NCBI RefSeq assembly: GCF_036669915.1
Contig: NC_089323.1
Span: 11,034,328 to 11,098,327 of the forward strand
Length of the DNA stretch: 64,000 bases
Direction: 5' to 3'
Source: Pocillopora verrucosa
Taxonomy: Eukaryota; Cnidaria; Anthozoa; Scleractinia; Pocilloporidae
Both the position numbers and the translations under genes were made by a program. Positions within the stretch are counted from its first letter, which is position 1. Each line of letters starts with the position of its first letter. Shown here in pieces: positions 34,920-46,584 of this stretch. The notes below the pieces were generated by a model. That model was not told the origin of the DNA. It was given only the letters and a program-made list of their open reading frames with translations, and made no database searches.

Positions 34920-35100
34920 TAATATTCCAGAGTCGTCAGATTCGCTCTGAGGAAAGGCTAACGCTCGAAACGTCAGCTTTGAAACACTTTACGGTGACCA
35001 ATTTCCGTTATCAGCTCAGTTGATAATACTGAAATACCTTGTTATACTCTACCACCGACTCAGCACCACACTTTGTTTAGAAACTTACCTCCTTTATTAG
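34920..35100. repeat. Palindromic MITE, copy 3 (half element)
   Basis: Contains 'CTCGAAACGTCAGCTTTGAA' and 'CAGCTCAGTTGATAATACTG' as in the copies at 16664 and 21500, plus the trailing 'GTTTAGAAACTTACCTCCTT' seen beside those copies. Confidence 0.65.
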
Positions 35101-35383
35101 CTAAAGTTAGAGGTTCTATAAGTTAGGATAATCTACATGTGAATTTATTTGGTTCTTTTACTGGGAGAAAACTCATACTCTATTTACAATCCTATCTTAT
35201 TCATGTTTTTAGTCTCCCTTCGCTAATTGAAATCCTCTGCCCCCTGGCAGCGTCCAGACACCCTTGCTTTACCACAGAAAAATAAGTAACTGAGCCTCTA
35301 AATAGAGTTCCTTTATAAACGCTGGATAAATCAGCTTTTCAAAGGTATCTTAAAATTCTAGATTCGAAAACTGATAAAGTTAG

Positions 35384-35565
35384 AACCCCATTGACCCTTG
35401 AAGCCCAAAGAAAAACTGGTTTATAATTTCTCCTTACAGTATCAACCTTGAATCAAATGTAAAGGTCATGATAACAAAGGAAATGATCACCAATTTAGGA
35501 AGCTCCTAATTGTGAAACAAATTCTCCTTATCGGTACCAGAGGAAATGTAAGGAGGACAGTGTGT
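35384..35565. repeat. Dispersed repeat fragment
   Basis: Words 'TTTCTCCTTACAGTATCAAC' and 'CAAATTCTCCTTATCGGTAC' recall the element at 45798-46212, with a different right half. Probably a related non-autonomous element. Confidence 0.45.
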
Positions 35566-36112
35566 AAAAGGTGGAAAAAATCTCGTCTAATTCTACTTTT
35601 CTTTCTCCTTTTTAAACCAGTTTACTTCTTCCTGAAAAAAGTTGTTTTGCACAAAACTACTACAACTGAGACCAAGAAGTGTCGATCAAAAAGACTGATA
35701 ATGTGGCCAAACACCAAAAAAAATGTGGCACACAAAGAGGCATGTACTCCCAACTATAACGGTTTTTAAAAATCGACTCTTACTGATACCACAGAGACCT
35801 ACTACTCAAACGTTATTGACCAGTAAGCGTCTAAAACACCAAAGCACCATCAAACAGCTAATGATGATTGCCGAAATCTTTGCTTGTACGTCAAGAAGCT
35901 TTACACGGCAAGCCACCGATTTTCTGTAAAAGTAAAGAAAAATAAAATGAAATAAATCAGCTGTATAGTGAGGCTGTTGAAGTGGCTTCAAATCAACGAA
36001 AGAACGTCAAAATTTACAGCTCTAGTCAGATTTAGACATACTAAAGATAAAAAAGAGGAATTCATATCACGGATCACTGGAAGAAGACGTTTATTTTAGT
36101 TTTATTTAGCGT

Positions 36113-39100
36113 TTAACATCGGCCTACCTTTCGAGGTTTCCCAATTGGATCAAAGCTAACATTTCCGTATATAAGCAAAGCCAAGTCTTTGAAGTTCCTT
36201 TGCATGGCAATAGACAAAGCAGTGCTTCCTTCCTAAAAGAGCAAAAAAATTAAATCACATTTTTACCCGAGTGAACTTTCATCAATTTATATACCTTTTC
36301 AGAATATACAACTATCTCACTTTACTTTTTCAAGCTGTAATGGGCAAGACACTTAATTCTTTCGGTACTTCTGTTTAACCAGGAATGCAAATGACAACCG
36401 GCGCACTAACATGAGTACTTGACGAAAAGTTGAAGGAGGGGGAAGGGGTGGTATACCTGATCGATGGACTGGCATCTTCTTTATGTTTAAGAAACAGGAA
36501 TAATAACTTTCCGCTAGACAAGTTGAAGATGACATTCAAAGGCGGAGAGCCCTTGCAAGAAAGGGAACACAGAGGGGAAAAAAATGAACGAAAATTAATA
36601 GACACCCTTGTTGTAAAAATCAGCTATAACTGTCATACTTTAAACAAAGTCCACTCACATGGTCTTCTAGTGATGCATCACAATGAGGCTCCAAGAGCAG
36701 TCGCTTGGCGATATTGAGATGACCGTGTTCACACGCACACATAAGAGCTGTAGAGCCATCCTAGTAATATGAAAGGACGACAGAAATGTTGTTCATGAAA
36801 AGACGAAATGGTCAACCAAAACCTTGTTCGCTATCCTGTAAAACAGCACATATTGACTGAAATCATGACTTAAAATTGAAGCCTGAGATATCTGTACTAA
36901 TCTCTCTAAAATGAAAATAAAGTTTTTAACCTCATCTGTTGCGTTGATATCGGCTCCAGCTTCTAGAGTGAGCTCGACCATTTCCATTCTCCCTCGACTG
37001 ACAGCCAACATAAGTGGACTTTGTCCTGTCTGATTATTCCAAAGAAAAATTATGAGTAACATTCAGGAAAACTGTAAAAATAGGCGTGTATCTTCGCATA
37101 CATGAAGCTTACGAATTTTAGTTAAAGATTGAACCCTGGGACAAGTTCTTGTAGTAGTAGCATTCATTTAGGGTTGAAAAAATAATAATAACAATGGTCA
37201 AGAGGTGACTTTCGAGTATATGCGAGTTAAATGCGAGTTCCTCCTAGAATTTGAGTTCGCCCCTACAAACGTAAAAACGGGAACGATTCGTGCTTGTGCA
37301 AGTTCACACGGGTTGCTTGATATATCAGAAAGAGGATGTCACCCTGGAGGGAAATCTCGCAATGGTGTCACATAAAAAGAGAACCACCCACGTCGATATA
37401 AAATGTGCTCTCCGATGGAACTTGTACTGAATGCGTTATTTTCACCAAACCAAGACATGGCGCTATCACTGCGGACGTGGAACGGAGAGAAAACAGACGT
37501 ATAAGTGAACTTACTTCCTCGACTTGCTTGTTGACGTCTCCTGTTTGAAACAATTTCCTGGCGATGTCTTTGTCGTCTTCTTTCACGACTCCTGCCAAAG
37601 CAGCCATCATAATCGGAGTGTACCCAGCCTGGTAATCATTCAGTAAATTAATTATGCTGCCTTTCATACAATTTCTACACTTTCGCCAGACAACAGAATA
37701 ACAGAAGCTTATTCAGTGTAAGGGAAAACTTCTTCCTGCTTGGCACTTAGTACCTAACGCTCTATAACGAAATGGTTGACTCAATTGTCTAAGACAGCAC
37801 AATTTCACACTCACCCCCTCCCTCCTCTCTCCCCGTCCCCTCCCTCTTAGGAATTGTAGACATAACCAGCCTTCGTTCCTTATATACTCATTATCATTTC
37901 AGTAATAACTTGAAACCAAGCCAAGTTCACTGATAATTTTTTGGTTTTCCCCGACACAGTTTACTGAGCGCAAAATCGGGAGCGTTATATCGAGAGAGAA
38001 CTGCTTTAACTACACACCAAACTTTTGGGAAGATGAGAAATTCTGGAGAATAACAATACCTTATTTGGTAAGTTCAGGTTCATGAGTCCCGTGTCCAGTA
38101 ACACGTCCACTAATTTCCAGTTTCTAAATGACACAGCATAATGCAATGCATTATTTCCCTGTGGGCGAAGTAGATGACATTTTTTAACCACAATATTAAA
38201 TTATCAATGGGTCAGTTACTCAGTCAATCAACTTAGAGTTGTTTAATCAATCAATGAGTCGACCAATACATTCACTCACTCAATTACCCATTCCACTCAT
38301 TCCCTTCCTTCCTCCTTCTCTTGTAGAGCTCAATTTATGTGAGGCAAAAACTTTAATTCCTCGAAATCTTAGAACCTTCATCACTCTAAAAGAGTCAATT
38401 CCACTCATCGAGCCGAGTTCATGCTTATGATAGACCTGGTATATCCTACACCAGTTGTTGTTTTTCATTACATCAGACTTCGTGACAGATATGACACACA
38501 ACACTTCCTCTACTCAGAGGCCATGGGCTCTGCAGCGCACGACTCGACACTTACATTGCCGTCCACGAGGTTGAGAATAGTTTCCAGCAACATGTGTATT
38601 TGATTCTTGAATATCCTCAAGAGCCCTTTGATCACCTCTGGGTCACTGTCTCTAGAGCTGACACAACGAAACCAGTTGTTTTCCACTGTACTCATGCACG
38701 AGATCTGAGGAGAAGAAATGCAAATGTAAGTTCCTCCCAAGGTTTTTGGATAGTTACACTGTGCTTGTGCTTTGCGTTTTTAAGTGATAAGAACTCATAA
38801 ATCACGATACCAAAGCCAATCAAAATTTTAACCCTCTACACCAAAAAAAAAAGTATGCATATTCTATTCTCCATTCTGTTCTCTATACATTTCTTAAGGT
38901 GCTGGCGAGGAGAATTTGTTTAACAATCGGGTTTCTGTGACTGCTGATCATTTCCTTTTTTCTCTTGACATTGATCTTTGATTCAGGGAAGATGGTCTAA
39001 GGATAAATAAGATGCTAAAAGAAAAGTAAAAGTATAAATTCACTTCGAACTAGAAAAAACATTTGATTGAGAGTATCAACGTTTATCGAATTCCATTACT

Positions 39101-42100
39101 TTTCCTTGGGAAGATATGCTCAGAACAAGTTTAGAATGAGCTCTGAAGATGAAAGATTTTCTTGAAAGAGTCCATGTGGTTTTCCCGAGATTCTACACAA
39201 CGTAATTGGAGAACATTTCCGGGAATCGTTTCAATTTCAATCGCAAACCAGAATAGGTCACATGTGACGGCAGAATGAGGTAAAAACCAAAGCTGGATCA
39301 CACGCCAATACTTCCTTCTCAACAAATTCTGACGTCACGTGTGACCTAGGATTGAAGGGAAGCACACCAGAACGGTAACGTTAGGAAAAACATATGTAAG
39401 AACTTTCCCCACAGCAATCACCCTAATTCGAACATACATGTGCCATGGAAGTTTTTTCGAGTCTGAATACACAGTTTTCTCCCTCAAACTTCCTTAGCCT
39501 TCGTGTTTTTAGTGCAGTTCTTGCATCACTGTCAATCGAACCCTTAACTTAGTCGAGGTGGACCATAAATTTTTAAAACAAAGCGCCATACTGAACATAA
39601 ATTTCTAATCGTAAGCCGTGCATGCGCACTCTTACAGACAGTTGGCAGTAACTAATCACGTAGAATGCATGGCATTTGATTCGATAACAATATCTGAGCT
39701 TAGTTGAAGCCAAATTTAAAATAAAGATTCCCAGTAACCGTAACACATAAAATTCAGACCAAGAGCCCCTGCTCTTTCAACCTGATCAATTCAATGTTTG
39801 CTTTGAATTCTTAGCTCAACAGAACATGTTGATGCTAACCTGACTAATTTGCATCAAATAGAAAAATGATCCTTTACCAGGATTAAGACAATTACATGAT
39901 AATCAAAGGAGTTATTGTAATCTCAGAATGCTTAACATACTTGACAAGTTATGGTGCATAGTTTTACCGTCAGCGAAGAACATTTAAGCAACAATAGACA
40001 TTCAAAAAAATTAAAAACTCTAGAGCCTCTCCATATCGAAAAAACTAAGCAATTCTTTTTTGCTCAGTTATTAGAGGAACCTTCTTACATTTACCTAAAA
40101 TTAAACGAAGCGCAAAGCAGAAAACAAAAGGAACACAAAAGCTAAAAAAAAAGACAATGAGATGTTACAAAAAAAAATCTGCAAAAAGAATAACTAATAA
40201 AAACACAATTTAACAACATGATCACCATTTGCTCTCTGCCAATCTCTTTTCCTTTATAAAGATGCCCATTCAATAGTTTGCACGCCACCACAACTTCATC
40301 TGTTATTCTGAAATAAAAACAATAAAAAAATCCTCAAAATAATTGTAAACAAGTTGGATGTTGTAAGTTTTCAAAAGCTTTGTAACAGGGGAGGAGTGGG
40401 ATAGTATACTTGAGAGAAAAGAGCGGGAAGGACACACTTAAAAAGCATTATCTGGGTATTAAGTTTCGTTATTGAAGTGATCAACGGATGGGAATGAGAT
40501 AAGTCATCATTTGAAGAAAAGACTCCTTTTCATTTCTAGCAGCATTAAGTATGTTCAGAAATTCCATCACATCTTTCAAAAGATTCTCTTCAAATACCAT
40601 TATAAAGCCTTTGAACTTTTCTTTGAATAAACACAAAAAAACTAAAAACAGTATTGTATTATCTTTGAAAACAAGATAGCAATCTCTTAGATCCATTTAC
40701 TAATAAGTGGTCAAGTGGTTTCATCCTCTAAGTCAGGAAAAATGCACAACATACGACTTATTTAATCACTGATATTGCTTCTGAACAAGATTACAGTAAT
40801 GAGCTTAAAGAGTTAAACTCATTGAAAATAGATACAAAACGGCAAGAGGTAGTTTTACTGAAAATTGGATTTAAGATCATACAGTCATTTCAAGTTCTCA
40901 GTAAGCAGTGAAAACAAGTTTTCAAAAGAAAAAGACTTTAGGTTTTTAAAGCCGACAACAATAGAAATTCAGACAGTATTAATTTGTCTGACTGTTAAGT
41001 TTATTTAGTCTCATGTTCAACTGCCTGAACTGCACTGAACACGCACACAAGACAGTCTTTCATGTAGGGTTTTAGTAAAAGCAGGTCTGAAGATATGCTA
41101 CTCATCTCACAGTCAGTGCATTCAACTGAGGCTTGCTTACAGCAGTTGTTGTCACTTGATAGCATTGAATAGCCTTTAAACACAAACAAATTGAGGCCTG
41201 CTTCAAGTAAAAATCTACTTTTTCACCAGACTATAAAGAATCATTAACACTGTTACAAATATAAATACCCTGTAATCAAACTGCCAAATAAGTGGCTATG
41301 AAAATTGAAATTATATTCCACTAAGCTGATTTAAAAAAAAAAAAAATTAACAGAAAATGTCCCTGAATTTAAGAGATACTGTGCCACTGGCAAAAAGTTA
41401 CCATATATGATAGGTGATGTACAGTGTAGATACATGCTTTGTTAATTTTCCCATAGCATTTCCCATTGATCACTACAATTGCTAAAATTAACACTTGCTA
41501 AAATTAACACTTCATTTAGCAAATGCTTCTCTACAACCAGTGACAAAACTTCTGACACCTTCAACTTGATATTCTGGAATGGTAAACCAATTTTGTCACC
41601 AATATTCTTACTTTCACTTCCTCTCTCTGTGAACAATTTTGGGGTCCTTATTTCAGAAGAAAAAATTCAGCCCATGTCATAACCTAATACATCCTTACAA
41701 AAAGCCAGGTGAATTTTATGTGTCTACTAATTTTGTCACAGAGTGTACATGTAGCTTAGCTTTAGCTTATAGTACAGATAATTTGTGCATTTCTGTCGTT
41801 GCACATGTTTTTCCCTACTTTAATCTTCCCTTCTCGAGTCGATTCATTTATTTGTTGCTACTCCTATAGATATAGTGCTACAAGGAATGTCAAGACTTCT
41901 CTACCGGTTGATAATTTTTCATTAATGCTCATTACCAGACTACTTCACTATGTATCAAAATGATAAGGAGAATTGATGAGCAGATTACTCCTAAGAGTCA
42001 AAGGATTTAGAAGAACTAATTTTTCATAAGTTCTTATTACCAGACTACTTGAAAGTGTATCAAAATGATAGGGAGAATTGATGAGCTGATCACTCATAAG

Positions 42101-45100
42101 AGTCAAAGGATTGAGAAGACTAAACCTTGCACAGGGAAAGGTCAAGACTATACATGACTCTGGAGGTAAAAATAATATATGTAAATTCCTTTAACTATTA
42201 TATTTACTTGGCCATTTGCAAAGTTTTCTCATTTTGGCTATACATGTGCAGATGTATGTCTTAAAAGCATTAACTACCAATATGGCTTTGATTTAACTTT
42301 CATTTGTTATCAGAAAAAAATCGCTGAATCTTTGTCAACTTCAATTATGACATATATTAACACCAAGTATTATTCACTTAGTGACAAAGTTGCAGATTGA
42401 TTGCCTACAAAAATATATTGGTTCATTACATTACATGGCTGTAACATTACTTCACCTATGTAAATACTTTGAATAACTGCAAAACACCCACAACAAATTT
42501 GACACTCTTTGTAAAAATACATTGGAAATGTTTTGGAAAATTTCATGAGAATTAAGTGTATCCTGAATTTAATTGTTTCCTGAGCCAAATGGATGCTTTT
42601 GAAATGAAACATCTTAAGGATCTCTGAAAGAATTGCATTCCAATTTGTACTGAACGAAATTTTAGACAATTATATCTTACATGTGCTCAAAACATCAGTC
42701 ACTGCTGTAAGTAATGCTCCTCCCCCAGACAACCACATGTCACAGTCAACTGTCTATTTTCTGACTCAAAAACTTACCATTTTTTTTGGAACAAATAATG
42801 CCTTCAAACTTCAAAAAATTGTCTTAATTATTCTGTGGTAAATTAGTTATAGCTTTATGAAGGATCCATACCTAATCCGCTCTGGAGATGGTGTTGTTAC
42901 CAAAACTTCACTGGTTTGGCTTGCTGTGTCACTGCTGGGGTTATCATTGTCAATGCTCTCATCAGACTCATGAAGGTCACTCTCCTTGCTGTTCATAAAC
43001 ACCTTCTTAATGCCATCATTTGAGTACATAAGAGGACTGCCTTGTGTTGACTGTATGTGTCTGACTACATTTTTAGTTGTAATAGAGCTGTTTTTAGTTT
43101 TCATGTTCATGTTGATGTCCACCTTGTTGTTATTGTCGACAGAAATTAGATTAGCTTGTATAACTACAGGTGTGTCATCCTCTGCATTAATATCAAAGTC
43201 TCCAACACCAATAGAATGCATTTGGACATTAAAGCAGCGCTCACAGAAGCTGTCAGTTACACAACAGTCTCCAATGGCCACACTTTGAGTCCTGATGTTC
43301 ATGCATCTGTCACAGTAGTTATCTGTAATGCAACACTCACTGACACCAAGCGTTCTTGTTTCTATGATGTCACAGCTTGTTCCAACTGACTTTGTTTTCT
43401 TATTGGAACATCTGTCACAAATTACATCGACTGAAATGTTACCACTGCCGACTCCAATAGACCTGGTGTGGAGATTGTCACACCTGTTGCAGAAAGAGTC
43501 CATGATGCCACAACTGCCAACACCGATTGTACGTGTACATGAACTTTCCTTAGCAGAGCTGATATTTTTCAGTGATACACATGTTTCTTCTTTGTTTTTC
43601 TCAGCACCTGGATGACTACTCTCAACTGATTCTGTTGTAACAGCAATATCTGAAGTCACCACACTCTCCATGATGTTTTCAGCCTTTGATTGAATTTTGG
43701 AATTGCAAAGTTCACAAACAGAGCTTTCCTCCAGTGTATAATCACCTGTTCCAATGGATGCTGTTTGTAAATTTGAACAGTGATCACAAAACAGAAAGTC
43801 ATTGATCCTCTCTTCTCCAGAACCAGTGTCCACAGTAACAACACAATCAGTGCCACAGCCTATAGTTCTTTGCTTCAGGTTACTACAACGGTCACAACAA
43901 GAGTCCTCAGATACACTGAAGTCGCCAATAGCAATGTTTCTATATTCAATCTTTTCTCCAACTGCAATTGTTCTTGTCTCAATGTTGCTGCAGTGATTGC
44001 AAAGATAGTTGTCATCGAGACTAGAATCACCAACCCCAACAGATCTGTAAAATGGGATGTCAATACGATTGGCCATGATCTCGTCAACAGTTTTCACCAC
44101 TGCTCGGGACTTTCTGTTGGAACACTTTCGGCAGGATGGTTCATCATCAATGGTGCATATTCCCACACCAATTGATACTAATGACACCTCTGGACTTCTG
44201 CCTGTCTGAACACCAGTGTGAACCAACAGTTTTGAAGAACAAATTTCAGTTCCCCTGTAAAAAGAACTGTCAGTTGAGTTTTCTTCCATTGTGCCAATTC
44301 CTTTTGAGCATACATCAGGTTTCACTAACACTGCCATATCACTTGTAGGTGTGGCAGACAGAGCATCACAGGCAGAATCCACCATTCCTACTGAAGCCTG
44401 AGAACCTTTGCTTTCAGTGTTAATGATTGGTTTATCTTCACCCACACCAACATCTCTTGTGAAAGACCTCATCATTCCAACTCCAATTGATCTTGTTTGT
44501 ACAACTGGTTTAACTGGTTCCTCAACCTCTTTTACTGGTAGTGGACTGTTTTGATCTAAATCCATATCCGTACCAACACACACAGACTTCACAGGAGCCT
44601 TCACTACTGCTGGTATTACTGTGGGACAACAAGAACAAGGTCCATCTACTGAGTAATCTCCAACACCAACAGAGTTCAACTTGACTCTAAGTTTCTTCCT
44701 GATCAGAGCATAGTCATCATCACCATCATTTTCTGTGTCGCTCTTTGAACCTTTGGGGTGTGCATTGTACACGGAGTAATCAGTACCTAATGAAGGGCCT
44801 ACTGATAGGCTCCTTTTTCTAGTAGCTTTGGATTGCAACTGCTTGATAAGTTGGCGTTTCTCCTCTTGTAACACAGAAATGCGAACTTGCAAGGTTGGTA
44901 CATTCCTAACTTGTTCCTCTAGCTCCTTTAATCGCACAAGACTCAAAGCCATCTGTTCACGGATTTTCAACAGAGACTGCTTCAACTCAGACTCTGGTGG
45001 CAAGTTAGCAATTGACACTTCTAAAAGAGATGTACTTGGTCGCATGACAGGGGAGCGCAAATTGTCATACTGTGGAACATTAAATGGTTCTCGAGGAAAC

Positions 45101-45366
45101 TCAAATGTTCTGTTGGTGAACTGGCTTTCTCCACTACTAAGTGAGCTAAGGGGGGAGAGACTTCTAGGAGTTGATGAATTTGGACTGCAAGGATCAAGTT
45201 CTTCCATGTTCTTGACACTGCTCCCATCACTGTCAGAAATATTTTCTAACTCCAGTTCATAAGCTTGGGTGCCTTGATGTACCAAAGCATTCTCATCTGA
45301 ATCAGAACCAAGTGACGAGGGCCTTATTCTTCTAACTCCACCCTTGAGAAAGAATGGTTTTGACAT
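36113..45366 (-). CDS. KANK: KANK-family scaffold: coiled coil, Cys/GVGD array, five ankyrin repeats (8 coding exons)
   Basis: Coding exons: 45366-42872, 40307-40226, 38704-38555, 38158-38060, 37628-37515, 37029-36931, 36760-36659, 36232-36113. They join in phase to about 1086 residues. The coiled coil at 126-180 has the KANK signature '[20 protein letters not shown]' then '[15 protein letters not shown]'. Residues 232-724 hold repeated '[RS]-[ST]-I-G-V-G-D' motifs alternating with nine CxxC pairs. The pre-ankyrin part reads '[15 protein letters not shown]' and '[14 protein letters not shown]'; five ankyrin repeats follow, one per exon ('[13 protein letters not shown]', '[18 protein letters not shown]', '[15 protein letters not shown]', '[10 protein letters not shown]'). 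KANK proteins link cortical microtubule capture (liprin, KIF21A) to talin at adhesions. The talin-binding KN motif is not visible, and an in-frame TAA lies upstream of the chosen ATG. The last exon is read through to a TAA ('GKPRKVGRC'); splicing at 36127 to an unseen exon is possible. Confidence 0.9.
41885..42125. repeat. Two decayed pieces of a dispersed repeat (KANK intron)
   Basis: 'ATGATAAGGAGAATTGATGA' near 41960 and 'ATGATAGGGAGAATTGATGA' near 42065, each followed by 'AAGAGTCAAAGGATT', form a direct repeat of about 105 bp related to the TTAACCC element ends. Confidence 0.55.
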
Positions 45367-45797
45367 TGCCAGACAAATAAATGACAGAAGAAGGGTTTAA
45401 ATTCACATCACCCTGTCAGTACTATCCAGGTCCTGCAATTAACAAAGAAAAAACAGATTAGATGTAGAGTACTGCTCAAATGTTAATTGACAGTCTTGAC
45501 TTGAAACTCCATCCCTAAATCTCCAAAGTTTCAAGAATTGAGGATCAAGGTTCAAGGATTGAGTTTCAGGTTTGGGGAATAGCCATTGAAGTTTCAAATT
45601 TTTAAGTGCACAGAAGAAAAAGGACTTTGAACAACTTTTGACCAAGAAGTAACTAAATACATGTTTATATGTGTTACGGACCAAACATGAGGTCAAGATG
45701 GCTACATTTTGGCCAATTTTTTTTTAACATTTTTATGGACCAAGACAAAGTTCAGGTCTGTAACTCGCAAATATATATATATATTTACAGGTGTTAC

Positions 45798-46212
45798 TTA
45801 ACCCTTTAACTCCCATGAGTGACCAAGACAGAATTTCTCCTTACAATATCAATACAATATCTACCAGATAGGTGATTAGAATAAAGAAAATATCAATTTG
45901 GGGATAATTAGTTGATCCAACACTAAATTCTCTGAACTGACATTATAAAAATTGTATGGTTGACAGTAAGGAGAATAACAAATTTGTTCTGGGAGTTCAA
46001 GGGTTAACCCTTTAACTCACAAGAGTGACCAAGCCAGAATTTCTCCTTACAATATCATTACAGTATCAACCAGACAAGTGATAAGTATGAAGTAAAATAT
46101 CAATTTGAAGATAATTAGTTGATCCAATATTAAATTCTCTGACTTAACATTATAAGAATTGTATGGTTGACAATGAGAATAATGACAAATTTGATCTGGG
46201 AGTTAAAAGGTT
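45798..46212. repeat. Two head-to-tail MITEs, ends TTAACCCTTTAAC
   Basis: Unit 1 about 45798-46006, unit 2 about 46004-46212, each ~207 bp. They begin 'TTAACCCTTTAACTC' and end 'GGGAGTTCAAGGGTTAA' or 'GGGAGTTAAAAGGTTT'. Inside are 'AGAATTTCTCCTTACAATAT' and 'ATAATTAGTTGATCCAA'. The two share terminal bases at the junction. Terminal inverted repeats identify a non-autonomous element. Confidence 0.8.
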
Positions 46213-46373
46213 TATCACAGGTTATAGAAAAGGAAGATTTTCATCCCAATAGTTTTTAGAACATCAATTCTATGATCACATTATTAGTGCAGATTTGTCA
46301 GAGTTAAAGAAAGTGTCTCATTTAATAAAGAGAACAAGAAACAATTGTCTCTCAGGTTTATGTTTTCATTTCT

Positions 46374-46584
46374 TAACCTTTATACCCCCAAAATCTCATG
46401 AGTTATTTTCATTTTTATCCGTCATACAATTCTTGTGATGTTAATTCTAAGAATTTGCCATTAGATCAATTAATAATCCCCTAATTTATACTTTTCCTTA
46501 TTCTCACCACTTGTCTGCTTGATATTGTACTGACATTACAAGGAGAAATTCTGTCTTGGTCATTCATGGGAGTTGAAGGGTTAA
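46374..46584. repeat. Inverted third copy of the TTAACCC MITE
   Basis: Same words as 45798-46212 in reverse orientation: 'AGGAGAAATTCTGTCTTGGT' and 'CATGGGAGTTGAAGGGTTAA' at its right end, 'TTAACCTTTATACCCCCAAA' at its left end. Confidence 0.78.

Larger units (their letters stand above)
33338..36112. other. Intergenic between ENPP and KANK-like genes
   Basis: 2.8 kb upstream of the ENPP start codon and downstream of the KANK-like stop. Holds repeats (listed separately) and presumably the ENPP promoter; no extra gene recognised. Confidence 0.5.

Noticed and set aside
42986..45262. Several plus-strand frames of 60-144 codons across the large KANK exon
   Set aside because: Shadows of the long minus-strand exon; no family resemblance of their own.
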